A stretch of DNA of 64,000 bases from Methylovulum sp. (GTDB lineage Bacteria > Pseudomonadota > Gammaproteobacteria > Methylococcales > Methylomonadaceae), in assembly GCA_030653435.1 (NCBI GenBank), contig JAURZI010000037.1, positions 25,663 through 89,662 on the forward strand. The letters are read 5' to 3'. The notes under the pieces were generated by a model, which had not been told where the DNA came from, made no database searches, and worked only from the letters and a program-made list of their open reading frames with translations. This document shows positions 29,148-38,567 of the stretch, in pieces. The position numbers and the translations under genes are program-made. Within the stretch, counting starts at the first letter, position 1. Every line of letters starts with the position of its first letter.

Positions 29148-29527
29148 GCAGAATACTCGGAAACACGCTACATTCAACGCGGATAGAAATAATTACGAAC
29201 ATTATTATGACTGCTCTGAAATAGCTCTGGTAGCAAGGTACGGTAGCTTAGAAAATAGCGGATATAAAGTCCATGCTTGCCGGGATTTTCAGCTATGCCA
29301 TAATAATACACGGTATGCGGTAAGTAACCCGTAGGATTCATTGCCTAGCGTGTATCAGCCGGGCAAGCAGTGGGGTGAAACGCTATGCAGCCGGTGGATA
29401 TGGGCGCCGGCATACGCCTCTGCCGCTATGCTTTTTAGCCCCCGCCTTTTCCTGTTTATTTTAACAGCAGGGTTTAGTCTACCTTGACACAATTGACGAA
29501 ATCGATTGCGTCGCTTCAGAGGAATTT
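29148..29527. other. Gap between flgM and motA
   Basis: No ORF or RNA gene was recognised in these 380 bases. The motA promoter should be here: a TTGACA at about 29484 has no good -10 partner, and neither a FliA nor a sigma-54 site with correct spacing was found on the plus strand. The stretch contains CG-rich short palindromes near 29401-29420 but no clear terminator. Confidence 0.4.
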
Positions 29528-30379
29528 ATGTTAGTTATTGTTGGATATATCGTTATTCTTGCAGCGTTAGGCGGAGGATTTGTTGGCGGTGGCGGACATC
29601 TGGGGGTTCTTGTTCAGCCGTTTGAATTTCTTATCATCATGGGGGCTGCGCTGGGTGCATTCGTGGCGGGTAACTCGATGGATATTGTAAAAGCCGCTTT
29701 CAAAGGAGGGACAGGTACATTGGGCGGCTCTCCTTACACCAAGGAGTTCTATCTGGAGCTGCTGCTGTCTTTTAATGCGCTGACCAGTAAAATACGTAAG
29801 GAGGGTCTGCTGTCTCTTGAAGATATTATCGATGAGCCGCAAATCGACACGATTTTTATGCCTAAAGTGATGAAAGATCACCACTTGATGGAATTTATCC
29901 GCGACAACCTTCGTTTAATGTTGACCGGTGTTGAGGTTATGGCACTGGAGGAGCTTACCGACCAGGTTCTTGAAACCCATCACGAAGATGGCCATGCGCC
30001 TGTCAAGGCGGTTCAAGGCGTTGGTGACGGCTTGCCGGCTTTTGGTATAGTTGCGGCCGTGCTGGGCGTAGTGCATACGATGGAGTCGGTCGGTATCCCG
30101 CCGTCCGAACTGGGTAAATTAATCGCGGCCGCTCTGGTGGGTACATTCCTGGGTATCTTGTTGGCGTATGGCTTTGTTAATCCGGTGGCGTCGGTCATGC
30201 AGCAGCGCTTTGAAATGTCAAGCAATGCTTTTAAATGCGTTCAAAAAGGTTTGTTATGCTGTGCGAAAGGCTTGTCACCAACCATGACTGTGGAATACAT
30301 GCGGGCGATGATTACAGCAAACTTGCGTCCGGATTTCTTTGAATTGGAAGCGCAATTAAAAGCCGCCAAAAATAAATAG
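29528..30379 (+). CDS. motA: Flagellar stator protein MotA
   Basis: MotA is the pentameric stator subunit that converts proton flow into torque on FliG. The 283-aa protein has four membrane segments. The first pair starts LVIVGYIVILAALGG and the last pair includes GIVAAVLGVVHTM and LIAAALVGTFLGILLAYGF. The cytoplasmic loop carries the charged residues that face FliG. It is the longer MotA form (H+ type), whereas motC at 53024 is the shorter form. It runs directly into motB. Confidence 0.95.
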   Translation: MLVIVGYIVILAALGGGFVGGGGHLGVLVQPFEFLIIMGAALGAFVAGNSMDIVKAAFKGGTGTLGGSPYTKEFYLELLLSFNALTSKIRKEGLLSLEDIIDEPQIDTIFMPKVMKDHHLMEFIRDNLRLMLTGVEVMALEELTDQVLETHHEDGHAPVKAVQGVGDGLPAFGIVAAVLGVVHTMESVGIPPSELGKLIAAALVGTFLGILLAYGFVNPVASVMQQRFEMSSNAFKCVQKGLLCCAKGLSPTMTVEYMRAMITANLRPDFFELEAQLKAAKNK

Positions 30380-30388
30380 GGTATAGGT

Positions 30389-31300
30389 ATGGCCGAACAA
30401 CCGATCATCATAAAGAAAATAAAAAAGGGCGGTCATGAGCATCATGGCGGTGCTTGGAAATTGGCTTATGCCGATTTTGTCACGGCGATGATGGCTTTTT
30501 TCCTGTTGATGTGGCTGTTAGGGTCGACTACCGATGCGGACCGCAAGGGCATAGCGGAATATTTTAGTGACCCTTATAAAATTTCCCTGATGGGCGGGAT
30601 GGATGTCGGTGACAGGACGCGGATTGAGGCGGGCGGCGGTAAAGACATTTCGTCACAAGATCATGGGCAGGTCGATGAAAAAGACGATTTAAAGCAGTTG
30701 GAGAAACTGAAGAAAACCATAGAGTCTCTGATAGACTCAAATCCCAATCTGACCGAATTCAAGGAACAAATCAAGCTTGAGACGACCAGTGAAGGCTTGC
30801 GGGTGATCATTACTGATAAAGAAAACAGGCCGATGTTCAAATTAGCCAGCTCGGCAACCGAGCCGCAGGTTCGTACCATTTTAAGGGCATTGGCTCCGGT
30901 GATTAATGAATTGCCCAATAAAATATCAATCAATGGTCATACCGACGCCAGACCGTTTCCGAAAAACAAAACCGGCTACACGAATTGGGAGCTTTCCGGT
31001 GACCGTGCCAATGCGGCCCGAAGCGAGCTGGAAATGGGCGGCTTGGCAGAGGAAAAAATTTTAAGAGTTACCGGTTTGTCATCCAGTATCCCGTTGAATC
31101 CCACTGATCCGCTTGATCCTATGAACAGACGGATTTCGATTGTAGTCATGAATAAAAAAACCGAAAACGAGATTGTCCAAGGCATGACCAAAGAATCTGA
31201 AGCCAAGCCTAACGAAGAGGCGCCAGCCAACAATGCCCCGTTACCTACGGAGCCAGCACCGGTACCCGATGCGGAAGTGAAGCCGCCCGCCGGTCATTAG
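30389..31300 (+). CDS. motB: Flagellar stator protein MotB
   Basis: MotB anchors the MotAB stator to peptidoglycan and carries the proton-binding Asp. The 303-aa protein has one membrane helix (LAYADFVTAMMAFFLLMWLLG) with the key Asp at residue 29. A plug region follows, then a C-terminal OmpA-like domain with ISINGHTDARPF and NWELSGDRANAARSEL. The C-terminus is Pro/Ala/Glu-rich. It follows motA by 9 bases and converges on flgA, with a short GCCCC/GGGGC stem between the stops. Confidence 0.95.
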   Translation: MAEQPIIIKKIKKGGHEHHGGAWKLAYADFVTAMMAFFLLMWLLGSTTDADRKGIAEYFSDPYKISLMGGMDVGDRTRIEAGGGKDISSQDHGQVDEKDDLKQLEKLKKTIESLIDSNPNLTEFKEQIKLETTSEGLRVIITDKENRPMFKLASSATEPQVRTILRALAPVINELPNKISINGHTDARPFPKNKTGYTNWELSGDRANAARSELEMGGLAEEKILRVTGLSSSIPLNPTDPLDPMNRRISIVVMNKKTENEIVQGMTKESEAKPNEEAPANNAPLPTEPAPVPDAEVKPPAGH

Positions 31301-31315
31301 CCCCAGCGGGGCGCA

Positions 31316-32008
31316 TTATTGCACGGTCACCAATCCAGTTTCGATGACGGTGGCATTAATGATGCGCCCCGAATTCTCGTTTTTCACCCTGATGCGCTGG
31401 CCTTTGACGCCATCCATCATCGCCAAACCGCCCATCGTGATGGACAATCCGGTGTGTGTGCTGCGGATAAGCACTTTGTCGCCTTTTTTGACGGCCAGCG
31501 GCTCACTGATGTTGCGTAGGCTTAGAATGCTGCCTGCCGCTAAAGGACGGGCGGCCTGCTTGTTTTCAACCTGTTGCGCTTGCGTAAAATAATCTTCCCT
31601 GAGCCTGGATACTTCCCGCCGTTCGCTGACCAGCATGGCTGGCGTAATGATTTCGCCGCGTTGTAGCGGTTGCGCCAGCACCAGTATGTTTTCATAGACG
31701 CTAATCAGTGCAGAAACATAGAGGGACCATTTTTGTCCCGCACTACAGCGCACACCCATTGAAACTCTCCCCGCCTTAATGTGTTCCGCTACCGCAAAGG
31801 CTTCCAGTGGCTGGGTGCATTCAGGCAATTGTAACTGGCTGTCTAGCGGGACGATGTTGATGCCGTAATCCGCCGCCGGGCTTATCTTTGCTGCAATCGT
31901 ATTCTTGACGATAAGGTAAATAGATTCGTGGGCTTGGAAGCGTTGTTCTGCATGCCCTAACGCGCAAAAAAGGCTGAGTGCCGTTGGGATGAATAGGGAT
32001 TTGTTCAT
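31316..32008 (-). CDS. flgA: P-ring assembly chaperone FlgA
   Basis: FlgA is a periplasmic chaperone needed to build the FlgI P ring around the rod. The 230-aa product has a signal peptide (first ~20 residues, LFIPTALSLFCALGHA). The C-terminal SAF/FlgA domain contains ARPLAAGSILSLRNI, VKKGDKVLIRS and MDGVKGQRIRVKNENSGRIINATV. It diverges from flgB, and each gene has its own sigma-54-type site in the 300-base gap. Confidence 0.93.
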   Translation of the reverse strand: MNKSLFIPTALSLFCALGHAEQRFQAHESIYLIVKNTIAAKISPAADYGINIVPLDSQLQLPECTQPLEAFAVAEHIKAGRVSMGVRCSAGQKWSLYVSALISVYENILVLAQPLQRGEIITPAMLVSERREVSRLREDYFTQAQQVENKQAARPLAAGSILSLRNISEPLAVKKGDKVLIRSTHTGLSITMGGLAMMDGVKGQRIRVKNENSGRIINATVIETGLVTVQ

Positions 32009-32043
32009 GGGATTGCCGGATAGATGACTTCAATAAACATTAA

Positions 32044-32058
32044 GCATGAACTGCGCCA
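32044..32058 (-). promoter_or_regulatory. Sigma-54-type promoter for flgA
   Basis: The minus strand reads TGGCGCAGTTCATGC, with GG and GC at the required 10-base spacing and the ATGC element seen at fliE and flgG. The predicted transcription start would be near 32032, 24 bases before the flgA ATG. Confidence 0.55.
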
Positions 32059-32247
32059 AGGGAAAGTGGGCCTGGGTACTGATAGATAGCCAATTTATTG
32101 GCACATTATGCCGTTTTTCCATTTTCCATGCTTGATTGCTGCGATCAGCGGTCATTTTTGCCGAATAACCAGCACATTTTTACTTGTCTATGATTGTTAT
32201 TGTTGCTTGTTGTTGTATTGTCATGATTTAAATCAACTATTTTATTT

Positions 32248-32262
32248 TGGCATGTGTCGTGC
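32248..32262 (+). promoter_or_regulatory. Sigma-54-type promoter for flgB operon
   Basis: The bases TGGCATGTGTCGTGC match the -24/-12 layout of RpoN promoters (TGGCA at -24, TGC at -12). The site lies 46 bases upstream of the flgB ATG. An RpoN-dependent flgBCDE operon is known in Pseudomonas and Vibrio. Confidence 0.65.
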
Positions 32263-32308
32263 TTATTTGCTTTAGACAAGCATCTTACACAAGCAAACGA
32301 GGTGACTC

Positions 32309-32701
32309 ATGGCTATTAATTTTGACAAAGCACTAGGCATACATCCACAGGCCCTGGCATTACGGGAAAAACGCAGCGAAGTGTTGGCTGCCAATTTAGC
32401 GAATGCCGACACGCCCAGTTTCAAGGCTCGCGACCTCGATTTTACCTCGGTGCTGAAAAAAACCATGCCGCAGGATGTGTCGATGGAACGTACGCAAACC
32501 GGGCATTTGGCATCGGAACGGCAGTTGTTGGGCGCAAACTTAATGTACCGCAACCCGTATCAGGTTTCATTGGACGGTAATACCGTCGAATCCCATATTG
32601 AACAGGCCAAATACGCCGAAAATGCAGTGCAGTACCAAGCCAGTCTACAGTTTGTTTCGAATAAATTCGCCGGGCTGATGACAGCCCTAAGAGGTCAATA
32701 G
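32309..32701 (+). CDS. flgB: Flagellar proximal rod protein FlgB
   Basis: FlgB forms the proximal rod with FlgC and FlgF. The 130-aa protein has the N-terminal rod motif REKRSEVLAANLANADTPSFKARDLDF, shared by the axial protein family. It begins the plus-strand flgBCDEFGHIJKL run and has a good AACGAGGTGA-type ribosome-binding site. Confidence 0.96.
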   Translation: MAINFDKALGIHPQALALREKRSEVLAANLANADTPSFKARDLDFTSVLKKTMPQDVSMERTQTGHLASERQLLGANLMYRNPYQVSLDGNTVESHIEQAKYAENAVQYQASLQFVSNKFAGLMTALRGQ

Positions 32702-32703
32702 CC

Positions 32704-33120
32704 ATGTCTTCACTCAATATATTCGATATTGCCGGCAGCGGCATGAAGGCCCAGTCGCTACGGCTTAATCTGGTCGCCAGTAATATTTCCAATGCCAACA
32801 CCGTTAGCAGCAGCGAGGGCGATGTTTATAAATCCAGGCAGCCGGTATTTGCAGCGGAATTGAAAAATATCCTCGATAAACAGCATGCCGGCAGTAAGGT
32901 CAATGTGCTGGGCGTATTGGAAAGCGACGCACCGCCTGTTATGGAATATGCGCCTAACCATCCGATGGCGGATAAGGACGGCTATATTTTCAAGCCGAAC
33001 GTCAATACCGTGGAAGAAATGGCCAATATGATGTCGGCATCGCGTTCTTATCAAAATAATGTGGAAGTGTTAAATACTGCCAAGCAGTTGATGCTTCAAA
33101 CATTGAAAATGGGACAATAA
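32704..33120 (+). CDS. flgC: Flagellar proximal rod protein FlgC
   Basis: FlgC is a rod protein exported through the type III apparatus. The 138-aa product shows the N-terminal axial motif LRLNLVASNISNANTVSSSEGDVYK. The C-terminal coiled segment contains NVNTVEEMANMMSASRSYQNNVEVLNTAKQL. It follows flgB by two bases. Confidence 0.96.
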   Translation: MSSLNIFDIAGSGMKAQSLRLNLVASNISNANTVSSSEGDVYKSRQPVFAAELKNILDKQHAGSKVNVLGVLESDAPPVMEYAPNHPMADKDGYIFKPNVNTVEEMANMMSASRSYQNNVEVLNTAKQLMLQTLKMGQ

Positions 33121-33129
33121 CAGGGGGCA

Positions 33130-33810
33130 ATGATGAGCACAGTCAATTCATACAGCGGCTTGGGAGTATCCACGCTGGATACCGCCGCAACCACCGCCGC
33201 TAAAACGGCCTCACTCAGCCAGGATGAGTTTTTAAAGCTGATGACAGCGCAAATGACGCATCAGGATCCGACCAAACCGATGCAGAACGGCGAGTTTCTT
33301 TCGCAAATGGCACAGTTTGGCACGGTTTCAGGTATTCAGGGGCTCCAACAATCGTTCGAGGATTTTTCGGCCTCAATCAGTTCGGATCAGGCTTTACAGG
33401 CCGCCAGCTTGGTAGGGCGCACCGTGTCCGTGCCGTCCGATTATGGGCTGCTGTCGGTAGGCGGCGAAATCAAAGGCAACTTTGACCTTTCCGCCAGCGC
33501 CTCAACGGTTAATGTCAGCATTACCGACCCGCAGACTGGGGATGTGGTCAGGACGGTAAGCCTGGGCCAGCAATCAGCAGGTACGGTGCCTTTTGTCTGG
33601 GATGGCCTCAATGATGCCGGTACGTTGGCGAGCCCTGGGGTTTATAAAGTGCAGGCACAAGCGTCTATAGATGGTGTAAATACGGTGTTCCAGCCTAGCC
33701 TGGAGGCAACGGTCGAGAGCGTGTCGATGAGTAACGGCGCCAACGGTGTGCAGGTTAGTCTGGCAGGTTTGGGGGAATTCAGCTTTAACCAGATAAAACA
33801 AATTCTATAA
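33130..33810 (+). CDS. flgD: Hook cap protein FlgD
   Basis: FlgD caps the growing hook and guides FlgE polymerisation. The 226-aa product has the N-terminal LSQDEFLKLMTAQMTHQDPTKPMQNGEFLSQMAQF signature. A FlgD Ig-like/tudor domain follows (VPFVWDGLNDAGTLASPGVYKV). Two adjacent ATG codons at 33130 and 33133 both suit the GGGGG site upstream. Confidence 0.96.
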   Translation: MMSTVNSYSGLGVSTLDTAATTAAKTASLSQDEFLKLMTAQMTHQDPTKPMQNGEFLSQMAQFGTVSGIQGLQQSFEDFSASISSDQALQAASLVGRTVSVPSDYGLLSVGGEIKGNFDLSASASTVNVSITDPQTGDVVRTVSLGQQSAGTVPFVWDGLNDAGTLASPGVYKVQAQASIDGVNTVFQPSLEATVESVSMSNGANGVQVSLAGLGEFSFNQIKQIL

Positions 33811-33824
33811 TCCGGGGGTATGTG

Positions 33825-35096
33825 ATGAGCTTTTCAACAGCATTAAGCGGGCTCAACGCCGCAGCTAATAATTTATCGGTGACCGGCAACAATATTGCCA
33901 ATGCCAATACTACGGGCTTTAAGGAATCCAGATCTGAATTTGTTGATATTTATGCCAGCAGCATGGCAGGTATCAGCAAGACCCAGCCGGGTTCCGGGGT
34001 CAGGGTGGCCGAAGTCGCGCAGCAGTTTAACCAGGGCAATTTACAGTCCACCGAAAACAGCCTGGATATGGCGGTCAGCGGCGAAGGCTTTTTTACGCTG
34101 GCAAAAAACCCCGCCGATTTGAATTCATTGGCCTACACTCGCGCCGGCGCCTTTAAAGTAAACAACGAGGGCATGGTTGTGAATGACCAGGGCTTGGCGT
34201 TATTGGCTTACGCGCCTAACGGCACGTCGGTGGATGACGGTTTTAGCGAGGGCATATTGAAAACCGTATCGCTCAATTCCGCGACCGGCTTGCCGGTCGC
34301 GACGACTCAGGTGGATTTAGGCGTTAATCTGAACGCCAATAGTAAAGTGCCCACGACAACGCCATTCAATCCACTGGATTCAAGCTCGTACACCAATCAA
34401 ACCTCGGTGTCCATTTACGACTCATTGGGCGTGTCGCATAAGCTGACGACGTATTTTGTGGCTGGGGCGGCGACTACGCCCACCAGAGACTGGACGGCCT
34501 ACCATTATATTACTGACGATGCCACCGCACCTGTCTCTGTCGATGCGGGCGGCACCCCCAGTACCTTAACCTTTGATTCGTCCGGTAAAATGACCGTGCC
34601 CGCCAATGGGCAAGTGAGCTTGGCCCCTTATGTGACAGGGACGGCTGCGGCGAATATCAGTGCCACAGTGGATTATTCCGGCTCCACATCGGTGGCTTCC
34701 GCTTTCAGCGTGGATACGTTAAAGCAGGACGGGTTGGCGGCAGGGCAATTGACCGGCGTCAGCGTGGACACCGATGGCGTCATTTTTGCAAAATTCAGCA
34801 ACGGCGGGTCAACGCCGTTGGGTAAAGTGGCATTGACCCGTTTTATTAATCCCCAGGGTCTGGCAAAGCTGGGTGATACCAATTGGGCGCAAAGCCTGAG
34901 TTCAGGCAGCGCCATATCAGGTTCGGCGGGTACAGGCAGCTTTGGCGATATTCAGTCGGGCGCATTGGAGCAATCCAATGTCGATTTGTCGGCGCAATTG
35001 GTGAACCTTATTATCGCCCAGCAAGCGTATCAGGCCAATTCTCAGACCATCTCGACAGAAAACAGCATCATCCAAACGCTGTTGAACAAAATTTAA
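33825..35096 (+). CDS. flgE: Flagellar hook protein FlgE
   Basis: FlgE polymerises into the hook, the universal joint of the flagellum. The ~423-aa protein has conserved ends. The N-terminus has FSTALSGLNAAANNLSVTGNNIANANTTGFKESRSEF and the C-terminus SNVDLSAQLVNLIIAQQAYQANSQTISTENS; the middle is variable. I chose ATG 33825 over the GTG at 33822. Length is within the usual 400-470 range. fliK, which sets hook length, is not in this window. Confidence 0.96.
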   Translation: MSFSTALSGLNAAANNLSVTGNNIANANTTGFKESRSEFVDIYASSMAGISKTQPGSGVRVAEVAQQFNQGNLQSTENSLDMAVSGEGFFTLAKNPADLNSLAYTRAGAFKVNNEGMVVNDQGLALLAYAPNGTSVDDGFSEGILKTVSLNSATGLPVATTQVDLGVNLNANSKVPTTTPFNPLDSSSYTNQTSVSIYDSLGVSHKLTTYFVAGAATTPTRDWTAYHYITDDATAPVSVDAGGTPSTLTFDSSGKMTVPANGQVSLAPYVTGTAAANISATVDYSGSTSVASAFSVDTLKQDGLAAGQLTGVSVDTDGVIFAKFSNGGSTPLGKVALTRFINPQGLAKLGDTNWAQSLSSGSAISGSAGTGSFGDIQSGALEQSNVDLSAQLVNLIIAQQAYQANSQTISTENSIIQTLLNKI

Positions 35097-35112
35097 GCCG
35101 GGGTAAGCCGTT

Positions 35113-35853
35113 ATGGACAGAAGCCTTTATATTGCAATGAGCGGCGCCAAACAAACCTTATTGGCACAAACGGCAAACGCCAATAATTTGGCGAATGCAC
35201 AAACTACGGGTTTTAAGTCGGATTGGGAGCAGTTCCGCAGCATGCCGGTTTACGGCGCGGGTTTTCCTACGCGGGTCTATGCGATGACGGAAAGGCCGGG
35301 CACGGATTTTTCGTCCGGGCCTATTCAAACAACGGGGAAAGATCTGGATGTGGCGATTAACGGCGAGGGCTATTTTGCCGTCCAGGGCGCCGACGGTAAA
35401 GAGGTTTACACCCGTGCCGGCGATCTGCACCTTACCCCTGAAGGCTTTTTGCAGACCGGTACGGGCTTGCAGGTGATAGGGCAGGGCGGGCCGATAACCA
35501 TACCGCCATCGCAAAAATTGGACATAGGTGCTGACGGCACTATCAGCATTATTCCGCTAGGCTCAAACGCGACGGCAGTGGCGGCTATCGACAGGATTAA
35601 AATGGTCAAGCCTGCTGCGGATAATGTCGAAAAATTGGCTGACGGCCTGGTGCATGTCAAAGACGGCAAACCGCAGGCGGCTAGTGCTGATGTCAGCCTA
35701 GTGCAGGGTGCAGTGGAAGGCAGCAATGTCAACGCCATCCATGCCTTGGTGGAAATGATCGAATTGGCAAAAAACTTTGAGTTGCAAACCAAGGTGATGA
35801 AAAATACCGATGAACTGTCCGGTGTCAGTGCCAAGTTAATGCAGATGGCATAA
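35113..35853 (+). CDS. flgF: Flagellar rod protein FlgF
   Basis: FlgF is a proximal rod protein. The 246-aa product starts MDRSLYIAMSGAKQTLLAQTANANNLANAQTTGFKSDWEQF-like, with the axial NNLANA motif. The C-terminal end is VNAIHALVEMIELAKNFELQTKVMKNTDELS. Its last three codons overlap a sigma-54-type site that could serve flgG. Confidence 0.95.
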   Translation: MDRSLYIAMSGAKQTLLAQTANANNLANAQTTGFKSDWEQFRSMPVYGAGFPTRVYAMTERPGTDFSSGPIQTTGKDLDVAINGEGYFAVQGADGKEVYTRAGDLHLTPEGFLQTGTGLQVIGQGGPITIPPSQKLDIGADGTISIIPLGSNATAVAAIDRIKMVKPAADNVEKLADGLVHVKDGKPQAASADVSLVQGAVEGSNVNAIHALVEMIELAKNFELQTKVMKNTDELSGVSAKLMQMA

Positions 35854-35860
35854 ACCATGC
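35846..35860 (+). promoter_or_regulatory. Sigma-54-type promoter for flgG
   Basis: TGGCATAAACCATGC has the same core as the fliE site (TGGCAT, N5, ATGC) and correct GG-to-GC spacing. It overlaps the stop codon of flgF and lies 74 bases upstream of the flgG ATG. It would allow flgGHIJKL to be transcribed separately. Confidence 0.5.
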
Positions 35861-35933
35861 TTAAAATTAAGTTAGGGTGTGCCGTGCATGCCTTTTATGC
35901 CCTGAGGGTAAAACCCAACGCTAGGAGATTATC

Positions 35934-36722
35934 ATGACAGAACGCGCATTATGGGTCGCCAAAACCGGTTTGGACGCCCAACAAACACGTATGGCCGTTA
36001 TTTCGAACAACTTGGCTAACGTCAATACCACGGGATTTAAAAAGTCCAGGGCGATATTCGAAGATTTGGTCTACCAAAACATTCGTCAGGTAGGCGCACA
36101 ATCTTCGCAAAACAATGTATTGCCATCAGGTTTACAGTTAGGTACGGGCGTAAAAACGGTGGCCACGGAAAAAATCCATACCCAGGGCAATATCCAGCAA
36201 ACCGAAAACTCATTGGATGTGGCGATTAATGGCCGGGGTTTTTTGCAAATACTGATGCCGAACGGGGATATCAACTATACCCGCGATGGCGCGTTGAAAA
36301 TAGATTCGACCGGACAATTGGTGACCTCCAGCGGTTTGGTGCTGGATCCTGCGATTACGGTGCCGCAAGATGCCTTGAGCATCACGATAGGCCGTGACGG
36401 CACGGTGTCGGCTTTGCAGCCGGGAAATGCGGCGCCGATACAGCTGGGGCAAATCCAAACGGCTAATTTTATTAATCCTACTGGTTTGGAACCGGTCGGC
36501 GAAAATCTTTACCGCGAATCAGTGGCGAGCGGCGCGCCCATCATCGGCACGCCGGGTGAAGACGAATATGGGCCGTTGCTGCAAGGCTCTTTGGAAACCT
36601 CCAATGTTAATGTCGTGGAAGAGCTGGTCAATATGATCGAAACCCAGCGAGCTTATGAAATGAACTCCAAAGCGATTTCAACGACGGATGAAATGCTGTC
36701 CTTTGTGACCCAGCAATTATAA
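35934..36722 (+). CDS. flgG: Flagellar distal rod protein FlgG
   Basis: FlgG builds the distal rod. The 262-aa protein has the axial motif [26 protein letters not shown] near the N-terminus and [27 protein letters not shown] at the C-terminus, both diagnostic. Length is the family standard. An AGGAG site precedes the ATG. The 80-base gap from flgF is longer than elsewhere in the cluster and holds the promoter candidate and a hairpin-like motif. Confidence 0.97.
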   Translation: MTERALWVAKTGLDAQQTRMAVISNNLANVNTTGFKKSRAIFEDLVYQNIRQVGAQSSQNNVLPSGLQLGTGVKTVATEKIHTQGNIQQTENSLDVAINGRGFLQILMPNGDINYTRDGALKIDSTGQLVTSSGLVLDPAITVPQDALSITIGRDGTVSALQPGNAAPIQLGQIQTANFINPTGLEPVGENLYRESVASGAPIIGTPGEDEYGPLLQGSLETSNVNVVEELVNMIETQRAYEMNSKAISTTDEMLSFVTQQL

Positions 36723-36745
36723 AAACTATAACAGGAGATGGCGCC

Positions 36746-37429
36746 ATGACGACGCACAAACTCAAATTTATCGCAGTGCTGCTGTTACCCGCCGCCTGTG
36801 CACAATTACCGTTGCAGACGCAACGGGATCCGGCATTTGCGCCGGTGGCGCCTGCCGATTTAAGGGCGCCGGCGCAAAATACCGGCGCCATTTATCAGGC
36901 GGGCTACGATATGCGTTTGTTCGAAAATCATGCGGCGATACGTGTCGGGGATATTTTGACGGTTAAATTGCAGGAAAAAACCCAGGCGCAAAAGAAAGCC
37001 GATCTGAATGCCAAAAAAGACACCAGTTTAACTGCGGATGCACCGGTATTATTGGGCATGGGGGCTTCTGCCCTGCTTGCAGGAAACGGCATGGAAACCA
37101 CGCTGAAATCGGCTCATGATTTTAAGGGTGAAGGCGATTCGGCGCAAAGCAACAGCTTGACCGGCAATATCGCCGTGACCGTGGTGGAGCAGCTGCCTAA
37201 CGGCAATTTAAAAATACGCGGCGAGAAAATAGTCAATTTAAACCAGGGTGATGAATATATCAGGTTATCCGGTATCGTCAGGCCGGTCGATATTGATGTC
37301 TCCAATACTATTTCTTCGGATAATTTGGCCGATGCCACGATTACCTATACCGGTAGCGGCGCCATGGCGGATGCCAGCAAGATGGGCTGGCTGTCACGGA
37401 TACTGACCAGCCCGTGGTTCCCCTTCTGA
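36746..37429 (+). CDS. flgH: Flagellar L-ring lipoprotein FlgH
   Basis: FlgH forms the outer-membrane L ring. The 227-aa product has a lipoprotein signal ending LLPAAC, with the lipidated Cys at residue 18. The core has YDMRLFENHAAIRVGDILTVKLQEKTQA and the C-terminal RPVDIDVSNTISSDNLADATITYTGSG motif. It sits between flgG and flgI. Confidence 0.96.
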   Translation: MTTHKLKFIAVLLLPAACAQLPLQTQRDPAFAPVAPADLRAPAQNTGAIYQAGYDMRLFENHAAIRVGDILTVKLQEKTQAQKKADLNAKKDTSLTADAPVLLGMGASALLAGNGMETTLKSAHDFKGEGDSAQSNSLTGNIAVTVVEQLPNGNLKIRGEKIVNLNQGDEYIRLSGIVRPVDIDVSNTISSDNLADATITYTGSGAMADASKMGWLSRILTSPWFPF

Positions 37430-37440
37430 GAGGATAGGAC

Positions 37441-38541
37441 ATGAACATAATAAAACACCTGATTGCCGCAACGGTATTGCTGGTTGCCTGTAGTGCCGCC
37501 GTGCATGCGGAGCGCATCAAGGACATTGCGTCCGTCCAGGGGGTGCGTACCAATCAATTGGTAGGCTATGGCCTGGTGGTTGGGTTGAACACCTCTGGCG
37601 ATAAAACAAAGTTCACCGGACAAAGCCTACGCAGCATGCTGGCGCGTTTAGGGCTGAGACTGCCGCCCGATATTGATCCGAAAGCAAAAAATATCGCCGC
37701 TGTTTCGATCTCCGCTGAATTGCCGCCGTTTGCCAAGCCGGGTCAAAAAATTGACGTTACGGTTTCGTCTATAGGCGATTCCAAAAGTTTACGCGGCGGT
37801 GTGCTATTGATGAGCCCGTTAAAAGGCGCTGACGGGCAGGTCTACGCCATAGCCCAAGGCAGCCTGGTGGTGAGCGGTGCGAGCGCTAGCGGGCAGAGCG
37901 GCTCCAGCGTTACCGTCAACAATCCCAGCGTAGGCCGGATCAATGGCGGCGCTACCGTGGAACGTACCGTCAACACCGCTTTTGCCACCGGCAAAGAATT
38001 GGTTTTCGACCTGTTTACGCCGGATTTTACAACGGCTAACCGCATGGTCGAATCCATTAACAGGGAGTTGGGCGTCAACACGGCTAAGGCGATAGATGCC
38101 ACGTCGGTCAGCGTCAGGGCGCCGTTGAATCCGGCACAGAAAGTCATGTTTGCGTCTATGGTGGAAAACATTATCGTAGCCCCTGACGATGCGCCTGCCC
38201 GTATCATCATTAATTCCAGGACCGGTACGGTGGTGATTAACGGCAAAGTGACCGTGCAACCTGCCGCCGTGTCCCACGGCAATTTGTCCGTGACGATCAG
38301 CGAACGTCCGCAGGTCAGCCAGCCCGGCGCTTTTTCCGGTGGTCAGACCGCAGTGACGCCGCAGTCCCAGGTCGCTATTGCCGAAGAAAAAAACCAGATG
38401 TTCCTGTTTAATCCAGGCGTTTCGCTGAATGAGATTGTGCAATCGGTCAATAATGTCGGGGCTGGCCCCGGCGATCTGATGGCCATACTCGAAGCCCTGA
38501 AAGCGGCTGGCGCGATACGTGCCGAGCTGATCATCATTTAG
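37441..38541 (+). CDS. flgI: Flagellar P-ring protein FlgI
   Basis: FlgI forms the periplasmic P ring with help from FlgA. The 366-aa product has a signal peptide (residues 1-23, ending AAVHA). The mature part begins [26 protein letters not shown], the family signature, and continues with [30 protein letters not shown]. The C-terminus is [17 protein letters not shown]. Length is standard. Confidence 0.97.
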   Translation: MNIIKHLIAATVLLVACSAAVHAERIKDIASVQGVRTNQLVGYGLVVGLNTSGDKTKFTGQSLRSMLARLGLRLPPDIDPKAKNIAAVSISAELPPFAKPGQKIDVTVSSIGDSKSLRGGVLLMSPLKGADGQVYAIAQGSLVVSGASASGQSGSSVTVNNPSVGRINGGATVERTVNTAFATGKELVFDLFTPDFTTANRMVESINRELGVNTAKAIDATSVSVRAPLNPAQKVMFASMVENIIVAPDDAPARIIINSRTGTVVINGKVTVQPAAVSHGNLSVTISERPQVSQPGAFSGGQTAVTPQSQVAIAEEKNQMFLFNPGVSLNEIVQSVNNVGAGPGDLMAILEALKAAGAIRAELIII

Positions 38542-38567
38542 GCTAGGGATTATTCCTGGGGGCGCTT

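Noticed and set aside
32099..32111. TGGCAC followed by ATGC in the flgA-flgB gap
   Set aside because: The GG-to-GC distance is two bases too short for a sigma-54 promoter; the site at 32248 has correct spacing.
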